A DNA stretch of 64,000 nt from contig JASHNW010000040.1 of the NCBI GenBank assembly GCA_030041435.1, positions 91,220-155,219 of the forward strand, written 5' to 3'. Source of the stretch: Acidobacteriaceae bacterium. GTDB taxonomy: Bacteria; Acidobacteriota; Terriglobia; Terriglobales; Acidobacteriaceae. A program made the translations under genes and the position numbers. The notes beneath the pieces were generated by a model. The model saw only the letters and a program-made list of their open reading frames with translations, had not been told where the DNA came from and did no database searches. This document shows, in pieces, positions 47,880-58,300 of this stretch (within the stretch, counting starts at the first letter, position 1; each line of letters opens with the position of its first letter).

Positions 47880-47960
47880 AACATCCCTGAGGGGCTAAAG
47901 GCCAACGAAGTTTCAGCCGCCTACGGCACGACTGAAGTCGTGCCCCGATACAAAACCAAC
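47880..47960. repeat. REP-like element with 9-bp hairpin
   Basis: Contains ATCCCTGAGGGGCTAAAGGCC followed by GGCACGACT-GA-AGTCGTGCC (47925-47944), a perfect 9-base stem. It lies 40 bases past the GH106 stop. Elements of this look (GGGGCTAAAG... with CACGACT/AGTCGTG) are dispersed in acidobacterial genomes to my recollection, so it may be a family member or act as a terminator. Confidence 0.5.
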
Positions 47961-48088
47961 GAACGAATCCTTGACGAACTTGTAAGACAGGGCAACAGAG
48001 GAGGCATCGTCGCGAGGCTGGAAAGTGCCGTCAACCATGTCAAGTAAAATCGTTTCATTAGGAATCCTTTTTCATATTGCGATTCCGC

Positions 48089-48093
48089 AGGAG
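48089..48093 (+). promoter_or_regulatory. Ribosome binding site fixing the GTG start of rhaI
   Basis: AGGAG, seven bases before GTG 48101. It decides against an in-frame TTG at 48077 that would add eight residues. Confidence 0.6.
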
Positions 48094-48100
48094 CACAGCT

Positions 48101-49279
48101 GTGGATACCAGGAATGAGCGGGTTAGCCGGGCTCTCGATACACTCCGGATTGAGCTGCCCTCATGGGGCTTTGCCAATACGGGCACACGCTTCGGCAAGT
48201 TTCTCCAGGCGGAAGCGGCCACCTGCGTGGAGGACAAGTTCTCCGATGCGGCGGAGGTACACGCGCTGACGGGGGCGTGTCCGACGCTGGCACTTCACGT
48301 GGAGTGGGATTTCCCCAACGGCATCGCGGACGTCGGCTCGATCCGCACCCTCGAGCACAAGTACGGTATTCGCTCCGGCTCCATCAATCCGAACCTGTTC
48401 GAGCGGCAGGAGTACAAGTACGGCTCCATCTGCAACCCCGACCCGGCGGTGCGCCGCATGGCGGTGGATCACCTGCTGGAATCGGTGCGGATCGCCCGCG
48501 AGCTGCGCTCGCGCGACGTCTCCCTGTGGGTGGCCGACGGCTCCAATTACCCCGGGACGCAAAGCATCGCTCGCCGGATCGAGTGGATGGAGGAGGCGCT
48601 CGCGGCCACGCACGCTGCGCTCGACCCCGGGCAGCGCATGCTGATCGAGTACAAGCCGTTCGAGCCCGCGTTCTATCACACCGACATTGCGGACTGGGGC
48701 ATGGCGCTGCTGCTGGCGCGCCACGCCGGACCGCAGGCGGTGGTGCTGGTGGACACCGGCCACCACTATCAGGCGCAGAACATCGAGCAGATTGTGGTGT
48801 GGCTGCTGCGCGAGGGCCTTCTGGGCGGGTTTCACTTCAACGATCGCCGTTATGCCGACGACGATCTGACTCTGGGCTCGATCGATCCCTATCAGGTCTT
48901 CCGCATTTTTCATGAAATCCTCTCTGCCGGCGCAAAGGCCGGGGAGGTGGCCTACATGATCGACCAGAGCCACAACCTGAAAGGCAAGATGGAAGCCATG
49001 GTGCAGACGGTGTGCGCGGCGCAGGAACTGTTCGCCCGCGCCGCCCTCGTCGATCGCGCAGAGCTGGCGCGGTTACAGGACGGCTGCCAGCTGGTGGAAG
49101 CGGAGGAGTGTTTCCGGCGCGCCTTCTTCACCGACGTGCGCCCCGCGGTGCGGGCGTGGCGGGTGGAGCACGGTCTGCCCGAGGATCCGCTCGCCGCCCT
49201 GCGCGCCAGCGGCTACGTGGAGCGCATCCGCTCGCAGCGCGCAGCCGCCAATGCCAGGGCTGTTTCGACGTATGCCTGA
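48101..49279 (+). CDS. rhaI: L-rhamnose isomerase, RhaI type
   Basis: A 392-residue TIM-barrel enzyme of the xylose isomerase-like superfamily. Starts near ELPSWGFANTGTRFGKF. Metal/substrate residues are visible in order: HVEWDFPNGIADVG, SLWVADGSNYPGTQSI, MLIEYKPFEPAFYHTDIADW (Glu ligand), VLVDTGHHYQAQNIE (Asp/His), GFHFNDRRYADDDLTLGS and AYMIDQSHNLKGKMEAM. This is the Pseudomonas/rhizobial/Bacillus RhaI pattern, not enterobacterial RhaA. It converts L-rhamnose to L-rhamnulose in the cytoplasm with a divalent metal. First catabolic gene after the GH106 rhamnosidase; the regulator, transporter and lower enzymes follow on the same strand. Confidence 0.92.
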   Translation: MDTRNERVSRALDTLRIELPSWGFANTGTRFGKFLQAEAATCVEDKFSDAAEVHALTGACPTLALHVEWDFPNGIADVGSIRTLEHKYGIRSGSINPNLFERQEYKYGSICNPDPAVRRMAVDHLLESVRIARELRSRDVSLWVADGSNYPGTQSIARRIEWMEEALAATHAALDPGQRMLIEYKPFEPAFYHTDIADWGMALLLARHAGPQAVVLVDTGHHYQAQNIEQIVVWLLREGLLGGFHFNDRRYADDDLTLGSIDPYQVFRIFHEILSAGAKAGEVAYMIDQSHNLKGKMEAMVQTVCAAQELFARAALVDRAELARLQDGCQLVEAEECFRRAFFTDVRPAVRAWRVEHGLPEDPLAALRASGYVERIRSQRAAANARAVSTYA

Positions 49280-49357
49280 CCGGCAGGGGAGCATGACCGC
49301 CGCGGCGTGCAGCGCGGGTGATACAAAAGAGGTGATTTTTCCCGCGAGGTTGTCGCT

Positions 49358-50467
49358 TTGCCTAAATCGTCGGTCAACCGGCTGTACCTTATTCCCGTTC
49401 TTTCCAAGGCGCTCGACGTCCTCGAACTGCTGCAGAAGCACGAGCGCCCGATGTCGCTGGAAGCGATCTACAAGCGCACGCATATCTCGAAGACCACGGT
49501 CTACCGCATCCTCAAGACGCTGGTGCACCGGGGCTATCTCGCGCAGTCGCAGGACGGCCTGTACCGCGTGGTCACCCGTCCGCGCAAGGTGCGCTTCGGA
49601 TTCGGCAAGCAGTCCGGCGAAATGCCTTTCTCTGAGGCGGTGGCGGCGAGCCTGCGCGACGCGGCCACCCAGGCGGGAGTGGATCTGATGATCCTCGACA
49701 ACCGCTACGACGCGGCCACTGCTGTCCAGGTGGCGGATGAGTTCGTCCGCAGCCGCGTCGACCTGGTGATTGAATTCCAGATCGACCAGCAGGTGGCGCC
49801 GATCATCGCCGACAAAGTGGCTGCGGCAGGAATCCCGCTCATCGCCATCGACATTCCCCACCCGCACGCCACGTTCTTCGGCGTGGACAACTATCGGGTC
49901 GGGGTCGAAGCCGGAGAGCTGCTCGCCGAGCACGCGGAGCGCCTGTGGTCGGGGAAGGCCGACTGGGTTCTGGGTCTCGACGTGGAAGAAGCCGGACCGA
50001 TGGTGCAGAGCCGCATCACGGGCGCGTTCCAGGCCATTCGCGATCGGCTGCCGGACCTGCCGGTGGAGAGTTTCGTCCGCATCGACGGCCGCGGATTACA
50101 GGACAAGAGCGCCAAAATCGTCGCGCAGTTCCTCACCCGCCATCCGCGCGATCGCCGCATTCTGATTGCCGCGGCCACGGATACCAGCGCTCTGGGCGCG
50201 CTGGAGGCGGTGCGCCAGCTGAAGCGGGAAAAGCACGTGGCCATCGTCGGACAGGACTGCATCGCGGAGGCCATCGAAGAGATGCGGCGACCGGGAAGCC
50301 CGTGGATCGGCTCGGTCTCGCACGAGGCGGCCAGTTACGGCCCGCGCCTCGTGCAGCTGGGGCTTTCCATCCTGCGCGGCCTCACCATTCCTCCATACAA
50401 CTTTGTGGAACACAAGTTGGTCAGGGCCGATGCTCTGCGCGAGCAGGCGGCCCAGGCGGTGCCCTAG
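49358..50467 (+). CDS. Hybrid transcriptional regulator: IclR-type HTH plus periplasmic-binding-protein sugar sensor
   Basis: A 369-residue protein from a TTG at 49358 (GAGG 8 bases upstream). Residues about 8-75 are an IclR-like winged helix ([40 protein letters not shown]). The rest, about 95-360, is not the usual IclR GAF-like domain but a type I periplasmic-binding fold as in LacI/RbsB ([80 protein letters not shown]). It has no signal peptide, so it is cytoplasmic. Position between rhaI and rhaT indicates control of this locus, with rhamnose or rhamnulose as the likely effector. Confidence 0.85.
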   Translation: MPKSSVNRLYLIPVLSKALDVLELLQKHERPMSLEAIYKRTHISKTTVYRILKTLVHRGYLAQSQDGLYRVVTRPRKVRFGFGKQSGEMPFSEAVAASLRDAATQAGVDLMILDNRYDAATAVQVADEFVRSRVDLVIEFQIDQQVAPIIADKVAAAGIPLIAIDIPHPHATFFGVDNYRVGVEAGELLAEHAERLWSGKADWVLGLDVEEAGPMVQSRITGAFQAIRDRLPDLPVESFVRIDGRGLQDKSAKIVAQFLTRHPRDRRILIAAATDTSALGALEAVRQLKREKHVAIVGQDCIAEAIEEMRRPGSPWIGSVSHEAASYGPRLVQLGLSILRGLTIPPYNFVEHKLVRADALREQAAQAVP

Positions 50468-50496
50468 CCGGCCGCCCTCATCCCAGGGAGACTTGC

Positions 50497-51528
50497 ATGC
50501 CTTCGATCGTTGCCGGAATCGGCTGGCATATGATCGGCGCGGCAGCAGCCGCGTCCTTCTATGCCCCGATTGAAAAAGTGAAGAAGTGGTCGTGGGAAAC
50601 CACCTGGGCGGTCGCCGGGATTTTCTCCTGGGTCCTGCTGCCGATCGGCGTCAGCCTCGTGCTGCTGCCGCACTTTGCAGCGTTCTACGCGGGCATCAGC
50701 ACGTCCACGCTGACCAAAGTTTTCCTGTTCGGATGCATGTGGGGCATCGGCAACGTCAATTATGGGCTGACCATGCGTTATCTGGGGATGTCGCTCGGCA
50801 TCGGGGTCGCCATTGGCGTCACGCTTATCGTGGGAACGCTGATGCCGCCGCTGATGCACGGCCAGTTTCTCGCCGTATTCACCAGCGCCGGCGGCGCGTG
50901 GACGATGGCCGGCATCGGCCTCGCGCTGTTGGGCATCGCCATCGTCAGCTGGGCCGGCCACCAGAAGGAACGCGCGCAGGGCATCTCTGCCGAAGAGTTC
51001 GATCTCAAAAAAGGCCTGATCCTTGCGATCCTCTGCGGCATCTTCTCTTCCGGCATGTCGTTCGCCATCGATGCCGCGCGACCGATGGCTGCCGCGGCGC
51101 AGCACATCGGGGTGAAGCCGCTGTATGCGGCGCTGCCCAGCTACGTCATCATCATGGGCGGCGGAGCGCTGGTCAATTTCGGCTACTGCTTCAGCAGGCT
51201 CGGCTTTCTGAAAAACCTGTCGCTGCGGAACGATTTGTCCCAGGGACCCTCCACTCTGCTCATCAACGGATGCATGGCAGCGTCGGCCGGCATCATGTGG
51301 TATCTGCAGTTCTTTTTCTATGCGTGGGGAGCGGCCAGCATTCCGGCGCGCCTGTTCTTCATCAACTGGATGCTGCACATGAGCCTCTATGTGCTGTTCG
51401 GCGGGCTGATCGGCCTGGCGCTGGGGGAGTGGCGCGGCGCGGGATCGCGGCCCATCCGCTGGCTGTGGGTGGGGATGGCGATTATCATCGCGGCCGCCAA
51501 CTGCATCGGGCTGGGGGCGACATCATAA
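50497..51528 (+). CDS. rhaT: L-rhamnose/H+ symporter
   Basis: A 343-residue inner-membrane protein of the RhaT family with ten predicted helices. The ATG at 50497 follows AGGGAG by 6 bases. Visible family segments: [74 protein letters not shown] and [12 protein letters not shown]. It imports L-rhamnose with protons from the periplasm after outer-membrane passage. Encoded 29 bases after the regulator and 107 bases before the aldolase gene. Confidence 0.92.
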   Translation: MPSIVAGIGWHMIGAAAAASFYAPIEKVKKWSWETTWAVAGIFSWVLLPIGVSLVLLPHFAAFYAGISTSTLTKVFLFGCMWGIGNVNYGLTMRYLGMSLGIGVAIGVTLIVGTLMPPLMHGQFLAVFTSAGGAWTMAGIGLALLGIAIVSWAGHQKERAQGISAEEFDLKKGLILAILCGIFSSGMSFAIDAARPMAAAAQHIGVKPLYAALPSYVIIMGGGALVNFGYCFSRLGFLKNLSLRNDLSQGPSTLLINGCMAASAGIMWYLQFFFYAWGAASIPARLFFINWMLHMSLYVLFGGLIGLALGEWRGAGSRPIRWLWVGMAIIIAAANCIGLGATS

Positions 51529-51635
51529 CGGCGGACACAACCTGGCTTGTGGGATGTGAATGTATGTATAGGAATATCTGCTCTATTGATATATTTGGTA
51601 TAGCCGGGAACGATGTGCAGAAGGGGGGAGACGGT
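51529..51635 (+). other. A+T-rich intra-operon gap, possible internal promoter
   Basis: The 107 bases between rhaT and the aldolase gene include an unusually A+T-rich part around 51550-51605 (for example ATTGATATATTTGG) in otherwise G+C-rich DNA. It could hold a separate promoter for the lower-pathway genes. I could not assign clear -35 and -10 boxes. Confidence 0.35.
51621..51630 (+). promoter_or_regulatory. Strong ribosome binding site of the aldolase/dehydrogenase gene
   Basis: AAGGGGGGAG, five bases before ATG 51636. The reading frame is open far upstream into rhaT, so this site defines the start. Confidence 0.7.
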
Positions 51636-53843
51636 ATGAAGACGATCGCGGCCTTTCGTTATCTCAAGGATCTGTGGGATGAAAAGCTGGCTGCGGGTCT
51701 GGATGAGCCGGAACTGCTGCGCTACCGCTCCAACCTGCTGGGCGCGGACCTGCGCATCACCAACTTCGCGGGAGGCAATACCAGCTCCAAAGTGACGATG
51801 GCCGATCCGCTGACCGCGGAGCCCACGGAAGTGCTGTGGGTGAAAGGCAGCGGCGGCGATCTGGGCAGCATCCGGCGCGGCGGGCTGGCCACGCTCTACC
51901 TCGACAAGCTGCTGGCGCTCGAGTCGCGCTACCGGGGCGTGAAGGAGGAAGACGCCATCGTCGATCTGTACCCGCTGTGCACGTTTGGCGTGAATCCGGT
52001 GGTCGCGTCGATCGACACACCGCTGCACGGCTTTCTTCCCTTCCGCCACGTCGATCACCTGCATCCGGACTGGGGCATCGCACTGGCCGCAGCGGCCAAC
52101 GGCAAAGAGAAAATGGCGGAGTTCAACCGCGAGTTCGGGCACCGGCTGGCGTGGGTGCCCTGGCAGCGCCCTGGATTTGAACTGGCCATGATGCTGCGGC
52201 GCACGGTCGAGGAAAACCCCGGCTGCGACGGCCTGGTGCTGGGCGGTCACGGACTTTTCACCTGGGGCGACACACAGCGCGAGTGCTACCTGAACACGCT
52301 GACGGTCATCGACCAGCTGGGGCAGTTCGTGCAGGATCACGTTACGCGCAAAGGCGCGGGCCTCTTCGGAGGAGCAGCCAGCGAGCCGCGTGACGATCGC
52401 AGCAGCCTGGCGCTGGAGCTGCTTCCCTGCCTGCGCGGGCGCGTCTCGCAGCAGAGGCGCATGATTGGAAGCTGGAGCGATGCGCCGGAGGTGCTGCGCT
52501 TCGTCAATTCGCAGGACGCGGCGGCTTTGGCGCATCTGGGCACCAGTTGTCCCGATCACTTTATCCGCACCAAGATTCGGCCGCTGTTCGTTCCGGCCGC
52601 GCCCGGCGACGATGCCTCCGCGTTGCAAGCGAAGATCGAAAAGGCTCTGGAAACCTATCGCGCGGAGTATGCCGCGTACTACCGGCAGCATGCGCAGCCC
52701 GACTCACCGGCGATGCGCGATGCGAACCCGACCGTCGTGCTCGTTCCGGGCATCGGCATGTTCTCGTTCGGCAAGACCAAAACCGAGTCGCGGATTGTCG
52801 GCGAATTCTATGTAAACGCGATTCACGTAATGGAGGGGGCGACCGCGCTCGCAGGCGGGGCTGCGGTGAAAGAAGTGCCGCAGGCCGGTCCGGCCGCGCC
52901 CTGCGAGGCTTTTCAGGTCTACACAAATTATGTAGCTCTGCCTGCATTGGAGGCTTTTCGCATCGAATACTGGGCGCTGGAAGAGGCGAAGATTCGCCGC
53001 CAGCCGCCGGAAAAGGAACTGAGCCGCAGGATCGCGCTGATTGTGGGCGGGGCGAGCGGGATCGGACGCGCGGCGGCGCTGCTGGCGGCGGAGCGTGGCG
53101 CTCACATCGCGATCGCCGACCGCGACCTGGCCGGAGCGGAGGCGGTTGCACAGGAGGCGCGCAGGATTGCCGGCAAGGAGGCCGTCGCCGCGGTTGTCGT
53201 GGATATTCGTAACCGTGAGGCGATCTTATCTGCGATGCGCGCGACCGTGGCGCAATTCGGCGGGCTGGACATCCTTATCAACACCGCAGCCATCTTCCCT
53301 TCCTCGCCTACCGGTGCCATCGGCGACGCAATGTGGTCGACGACGCTCGACCTGAACGTGACTGCGAATTATCTGCTCGCCGACGAGGCAGCGAAGCTGA
53401 TGACCGCGCAGCAGCTCGATGGCAGCATTGTGCTCACCAGCTCCGCCAACGCTGTGGTGGCCAAGCGCGGCAGCGAAGCCTACGACGTGAGCAAAGCCGC
53501 GCTCAGCCATCTGGTGCGCGAGCTGGCGGTTGCGCTTGCGCCGCGTGTGCGCGTGAACGGCATCAGCCCGGCCACGGTGGTCAAAGGCTCCACGATGTTC
53601 CCGCGCGACCGCGTGATCGCCTCGCTGACGAAATACAGCATCGCGTTCGATCCGGCCGCCAGCGACGACCAGTTGCGCGACCTGCTGGCTGATTTTTACG
53701 CGAAGCGCACGCTCACGCATCAGCCCATCGATCCGGAGGACTGCGCGCGCGCCATCCTCTTCCTTGCGGGACCGCACACGCGCTGCACCACGGGCCATCT
53801 CGTACCTGTCGACGGCGGCCTGGCGGAGGCTTTCCTGCGGTGA
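51636..53843 (+). CDS. Bifunctional L-rhamnulose-1-phosphate aldolase / lactaldehyde dehydrogenase
   Basis: A 735-residue cytoplasmic fusion (RhaEW type). The N-terminal half, about 1-440, is a class II aldolase/adducin domain (LRITNFAGGNTSSKVTMADP; zinc-type histidines in DTPLHGFLPFRHVDHLHPDW and GGHGLFTWGDTQREC). The C-terminal part, about 465-735, is a short-chain dehydrogenase: cofactor loop IVGGASGIGRAAALLA, catalytic Ser in GSIVLTSSANAVVAKRG and Tyr/Lys in SEAYDVSKAALSHLV, ending HLVPVDGGLAEAF. It splits rhamnulose-1-phosphate to dihydroxyacetone phosphate and L-lactaldehyde and oxidises the latter. Its stop overlaps the GTG of rhaB by four bases. Confidence 0.92.
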   Translation: MKTIAAFRYLKDLWDEKLAAGLDEPELLRYRSNLLGADLRITNFAGGNTSSKVTMADPLTAEPTEVLWVKGSGGDLGSIRRGGLATLYLDKLLALESRYRGVKEEDAIVDLYPLCTFGVNPVVASIDTPLHGFLPFRHVDHLHPDWGIALAAAANGKEKMAEFNREFGHRLAWVPWQRPGFELAMMLRRTVEENPGCDGLVLGGHGLFTWGDTQRECYLNTLTVIDQLGQFVQDHVTRKGAGLFGGAASEPRDDRSSLALELLPCLRGRVSQQRRMIGSWSDAPEVLRFVNSQDAAALAHLGTSCPDHFIRTKIRPLFVPAAPGDDASALQAKIEKALETYRAEYAAYYRQHAQPDSPAMRDANPTVVLVPGIGMFSFGKTKTESRIVGEFYVNAIHVMEGATALAGGAAVKEVPQAGPAAPCEAFQVYTNYVALPALEAFRIEYWALEEAKIRRQPPEKELSRRIALIVGGASGIGRAAALLAAERGAHIAIADRDLAGAEAVAQEARRIAGKEAVAAVVVDIRNREAILSAMRATVAQFGGLDILINTAAIFPSSPTGAIGDAMWSTTLDLNVTANYLLADEAAKLMTAQQLDGSIVLTSSANAVVAKRGSEAYDVSKAALSHLVRELAVALAPRVRVNGISPATVVKGSTMFPRDRVIASLTKYSIAFDPAASDDQLRDLLADFYAKRTLTHQPIDPEDCARAILFLAGPHTRCTTGHLVPVDGGLAEAFLR

Positions 53844-55309
53844 GCGGAGCGGCCGGACGGACCTCTGGCTCGCAGGGGTCGCCCGGCGGGCCGACGCTGG
53901 TTGCTGTCGACCTTGGCGCTGAGAGCTGCCGCGTCTCGCTTCTGCAATGGCATCGCGGCGAGCCACGCATCGCCATCGTTCATCGCTTCGCCAATGCCCC
54001 CTGGGACCAGGGACGCGCCGGACTGCGCTGGAATCTCGAACGCATCCGCCAGGAGCTCGAGGCCGGACTTCGCTCCTGCGCCGATCGCGCTCCTGAAGGC
54101 ATCGCCGCCATCGGCGTCACGGGGTGGGGAGTCGATTACGTCCGGCTGAACAGCTCCGGCCAACCGATCGAGCCGCCGTTCTGCTACCGCGATGCGCGGA
54201 CCACTGCTGCCCTCAAAGCCGCGCACGCTGTACTTCCCGCCGAGCACCTCTATGCGAAGACCGGCGTCCAGGTGCAGACCATCAATAGCGTCTATCAGCT
54301 CTGCGCCGACAGGCTCGCGGGCAACGCGGCTGCACCCTGGGTCATGCTGCCGGAGTACGTTCTGCACTGGCTTGGCGCACCGCGCATTGCGGAATACACC
54401 AACGCTACCCATACCGCCCTCATCGATCCGGACACGCGCTGCTGGTGCGACGAGATTTTCTTTGCGCTGGGCCTCGACCGCTCCGCCGCGCCGCCACTGG
54501 TCGCGACCGGCACCGCGCTGGGTCCGCTGCGCGCGGATTTACGCAGCGTGCCCGCCTTTGCCAGGACGCAGCTCATCGCGCCGGCTTGCCACGACACCGC
54601 TTCGGCGGTCGCCGGTATTCCCTGCCCTGCCGGCGAGTGGGCTTACATCAGCTCCGGTACATGGTCTCTCGTCGGCATGGTGCTGCCAGACAGCCATCGC
54701 ACACCCGAAGCCTTTGCCGCGAACTTCACCAACCTGGGAGCCGCGGGCGGCGGCGTCCTCTTCCACTGCGGCCTGGCCGGCATGTGGCTGCTGCGACAGT
54801 GCCTGGAAAGCTGGAAGAGCGAACGCGCATGGGATGTCGACGAGTTAGTCGCCGCAGCGAGAGGATTGCCGGCTCCGGATGCAGTGCTCGATCTCGACGA
54901 TGCGGCGTTCGTCAGCCCTGGCGATATGCCGGCGCGCATCAACGCGCAGCGAGCGCGGCGCGGGCTGGCGCCTCTTCCGCAGGGCAGCGCCGCCGCGCCC
55001 CACTACGCGAATTTGCTCTTTCACAGCCTGGCGTCTCGCTACGAGGGTCTGATCGGCAGGATTACGGGCTTGACGCAGCGCAAGCCGGAGCGCATCTGCG
55101 TGGTGGGAGGCGGCAGCCGCAACGAATATCTGAATGCGCTGACCAGAGAGGCAACGGGGTTGCCCGTGGAGCGCTGCTCGGCGGAGAGCTCCACGCTGGG
55201 GAATTTTGCCGTGCAGTGGGCGCGGATCGATCAGGGAAGCGGCGAAATCTCCGCAGCGCAAATCGCAGCGCGGGCGCGCGATCTGGCTCAGGCCGGCATC
55301 GATTGCTGA
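53840..55309 (+). CDS. rhaB: L-rhamnulokinase (FGGY family)
   Basis: A 489-residue cytoplasmic kinase starting at GTG 53840 inside the overlap GTGA with the aldolase gene. Two actin-like domains: N-terminal phosphate loop VAVDLGAESCRVSLLQW and GVTGWGVDYVRL; sugar-side motif FCYRDARTT; the second-domain FGGY signature region ACHDTASAVAGIPCP with YISSGTWSLVGM; adenine-binding CVVGGGSRNEYLNALTREAT. The first 18 residues (Gly/Ser-rich) are an extension relative to the family. It phosphorylates L-rhamnulose with ATP, feeding the aldolase. Last gene of the plus-strand rhamnose run, ended by the hairpin at 55345. Confidence 0.92.
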   Translation: MSGAAGRTSGSQGSPGGPTLVAVDLGAESCRVSLLQWHRGEPRIAIVHRFANAPWDQGRAGLRWNLERIRQELEAGLRSCADRAPEGIAAIGVTGWGVDYVRLNSSGQPIEPPFCYRDARTTAALKAAHAVLPAEHLYAKTGVQVQTINSVYQLCADRLAGNAAAPWVMLPEYVLHWLGAPRIAEYTNATHTALIDPDTRCWCDEIFFALGLDRSAAPPLVATGTALGPLRADLRSVPAFARTQLIAPACHDTASAVAGIPCPAGEWAYISSGTWSLVGMVLPDSHRTPEAFAANFTNLGAAGGGVLFHCGLAGMWLLRQCLESWKSERAWDVDELVAAARGLPAPDAVLDLDDAAFVSPGDMPARINAQRARRGLAPLPQGSAAAPHYANLLFHSLASRYEGLIGRITGLTQRKPERICVVGGGSRNEYLNALTREATGLPVERCSAESSTLGNFAVQWARIDQGSGEISAAQIAARARDLAQAGIDC

Positions 55310-55344
55310 CCGCAACGCTTCGAGCTGTTTCACCGGGAAGCTCG

Positions 55345-55377
55345 GCGCCGGATCGGAGACGATCTCCGATCCGGCGC
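55345..55377. terminator. Bidirectional hairpin terminator
   Basis: GCGCCGGATCGGAGA (55345-55359) and TCTCCGATCCGGCGC (55363-55377) form a perfect 15-base stem around CGA. It lies between convergent rhaB and the TonB receptor, 35 and 13 bases from their stop codons. No U-tract on either side. Confidence 0.7.
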
Positions 55378-55390
55378 GGGTTGAGTCCGA

Positions 55391-58300
55391 TCAGAAATCC
55401 AGGCGGAGAGCCAGTTGTCCGGTCCGATTGCCCCCCAGACCCTGCGGCAGCACGGCGGTCAGCGCGCCGAACGTGGCGGTATTGCTGATGTTGGTCTGCG
55501 GAGGCGCGAAGTTCGAGCGGTTCAGGACGTTGGTGAACGTCGCTTCAAAGCGCAGCTTATAGCGCTCATGAATGCTGACATTTCTGGCAAGGCCGCCATT
55601 GACGTTCATCATGTCGGGCCCCTCAAGGATGCCCACGCCGCAGTTGCCGAAGCGGCCGGCACCGGCAGGCGTTTCAGAGAAGGCATCCAAATTGAAGTAG
55701 ACGCCTCGCTGTTCGCTGCGGTACGGATCTCCCGCGCCGCAATCCGGGCGGAGAATGGCCCCGCCGCCGGCGCGCACGGCCATCCCGGTATTCGACTGAT
55801 CGAAGGCGGGACTGGTGGTCGGCGTGAGCCAGTTGCCCGACTGCAGCGTGGTTACAGTGCTCACATCCCAGCCGCCGAGAACGGCGTTCAGAGCGCGCGA
55901 GCCGTTCCAGAGCCGCCCCGGCCCGAACGGAAGCTGGTAGGTGCCGCTGATCAGCGCGCGGTTCCGCGGAGTGGCCACCACGTTGCCGCGGTTCGATTTC
56001 AGATCGAAACGATTGGCAATCTCCACCGCATATGCCTCTTCGCTGGCAAATACTGTCGGCGCGTCGCTGCCCTGCGCGTCGCTGAGGTTTTTCGCCCAGG
56101 TGTAGTTCGCCTGCAGCGCCAGCCCATGGCTCAGCTTGCGATCCACTTCGGCAACGCCCGCTTCGTAACTGGCCTGTCCATAATTTTGCGAAGACATGAG
56201 CAGAGTCCAGTTCTGATACGGCGCGCGCTTGTCGACAAAGGGACCCGCGGTGGCGCCGGTATCCCACGGAATTGTGCTGGCGGGAATCTGATTCAGGTCG
56301 ACGGTGACGGGCAGGCGATAGTTTGACATGCCCACATAGCTGGCGCGCACGACGGTGTTCTGGCTGACCTGGCGCTCGACCGTCAGGTTCCACTGGGCAG
56401 CCTGCGGATCGCGAAAATGGGGATCGTTCGCCTGCTCCAGGCTTCCTCCTCCGAGCGTCACCGACGTGTTGGATGGAGCGGTCTGCGGGAACTGGAACGC
56501 CGCCGGCACCACGGCCAGCTTGCCGTTCGCACCCGACCCCGCATTCACATTCGTCAGCAGGTTCGACGTCGGATTACCCGCATTGTTGAAGGACATGGGC
56601 CCGAGCGTCGTTTGCGTGAAGATGCCGAAGCCGGCACGAATCACAGTCTTGTCGTTGCTGAAGGGGCGCCAGGCGAGACCGATGCGCGGATCCAGATCAA
56701 GCTTGTACAGCTCTCGCAGGCCCTGGGTAACGTGGTCCTGGCTGGCCGTGGCCACGTTGGAGCATTGCAGCGCCTTGTTGCCGAGCGGACAAGCGTTAAA
56801 CGTATCGAGGAATCCGGTGTAGACCGTCTGAAGGGCCGGATCTTTGGTTTGCGTCGGGGACGCCAGAAACTTATCCGGAACCAGCACGCTGTTCGTCTTC
56901 GGATCGAAGCTGCCGAGATCGCCACGGCTCTCCACAAACGGCGGGAGCAGTTCCCAGCGCAGACCGAAATTGAGAGTCAGGTGGCTGCCTACCTGCCATT
57001 CGTCCTGGCCGTACACGCCCCACTGCGTCGAGGTGGCATTGATCTGCGGACTCGTGATCGCGAAAAACGATTCCTGGGGCAGGCCGAGGAGCAGATCGCC
57101 GAGAGCGTAGTTCGTGAAAAGGCCAGGGTAGAACGTGAAGTCGCCGTAGTCATCGGACGGCTGGAAGAACATCAGCGCGTTGTAGCGGACGTGGCGCGCA
57201 TCCACGCCAAACTTGAGGGAGTGCCTGCCGATCATCCAGGAAAGATTGTCGGTGAACTCCATGGTGTCGGAGATCGTCGTGCCGGTGCGATCCTGCCCGA
57301 TGCTGGAAAATGTCCCGTCGCTGAAACTGAAGGTGGGGAAAGCGTCGCCGGTGGGATGGGAGCTGATATTGATTCCCTGCAGGCCCAGAGCCGCAATGGC
57401 CGCGCTTCCCTGGATGGGAAACGTGTCATTCTCTGTAAAGTCGGTAAAGCCGAACCTGAATTCGTTGACGAGGTTGTTGCTGAGAACGTAGTTATGACTG
57501 GCCAACAGGCTGCGGTTCCGATCGTGAGCCGCGACGTTGGGCAGAAATTGATTTGCGGTCAGCCCGCTCGCTCCCTCGCTCGTGAACAGATTCTTCCAGC
57601 TGAAGCGTGCGTAGACGCTCTGCTTCGAGGTGAGCGTTTGATCCATTCGAAGATCCCAGCCATCGGTGCTGGATGGGATTGGCACCAGCGTCTGGTAGTT
57701 ATATCCATTCGCGTTCGCATTGGGCAGCGGATAATACGCAAGCAGGGCCTTCGCAACAGGATTGATGGCCGGGATGGTGTTATTCGCCCAGGCCATTCCC
57801 GTGAACGGGTCGTTCACTGGCGCTCCCTGCCCTGGTGCATCGACGAGCGCGGTCAGATTGCCTTCCCGCTCGGCCGCCGTGGGGACGAGAAGTTCCTCGG
57901 GATAGGACTGGGTTTTGCGATTGCCTTCGTAATCGAAGAAGAAGAACGTACGATCCTTCAGAGCGTGAAGTCCGGGAAAGATAACCGGACCGCCGAGAGA
58001 TCCTCCGAAATCGTTGAAGTTCTTCGGCGCTTTGGAGTTGAAGTCGTAGATGGTCGCGTCGAGCGCGTCATTCTGGAAATATTCGAATCCGCTGCCGTGC
58101 CATTGATTCGTGCCGCTCTTTGTGGTGAACGTCACGTCGCCAATCTGCGCAAATTCTGCGTTGTTGTTGAATTCCGTAACTTTGGTTTCCGAGATTCCCT
58201 CCGAAGACGGGTAGGCATCATGGAGCGCGCCGTTGGAGCGGACATTGGCGGTGGAAACGCCGTCGACGGAGAAGCCCACCTGGGAGGAGGTTGCACCACC

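Noticed and set aside
50586..51635. Long upstream extension of the aldolase/dehydrogenase frame through rhaT
   Set aside because: The extension is out of phase with rhaT, has no homology, and a strong ribosome binding site marks the start at 51636.
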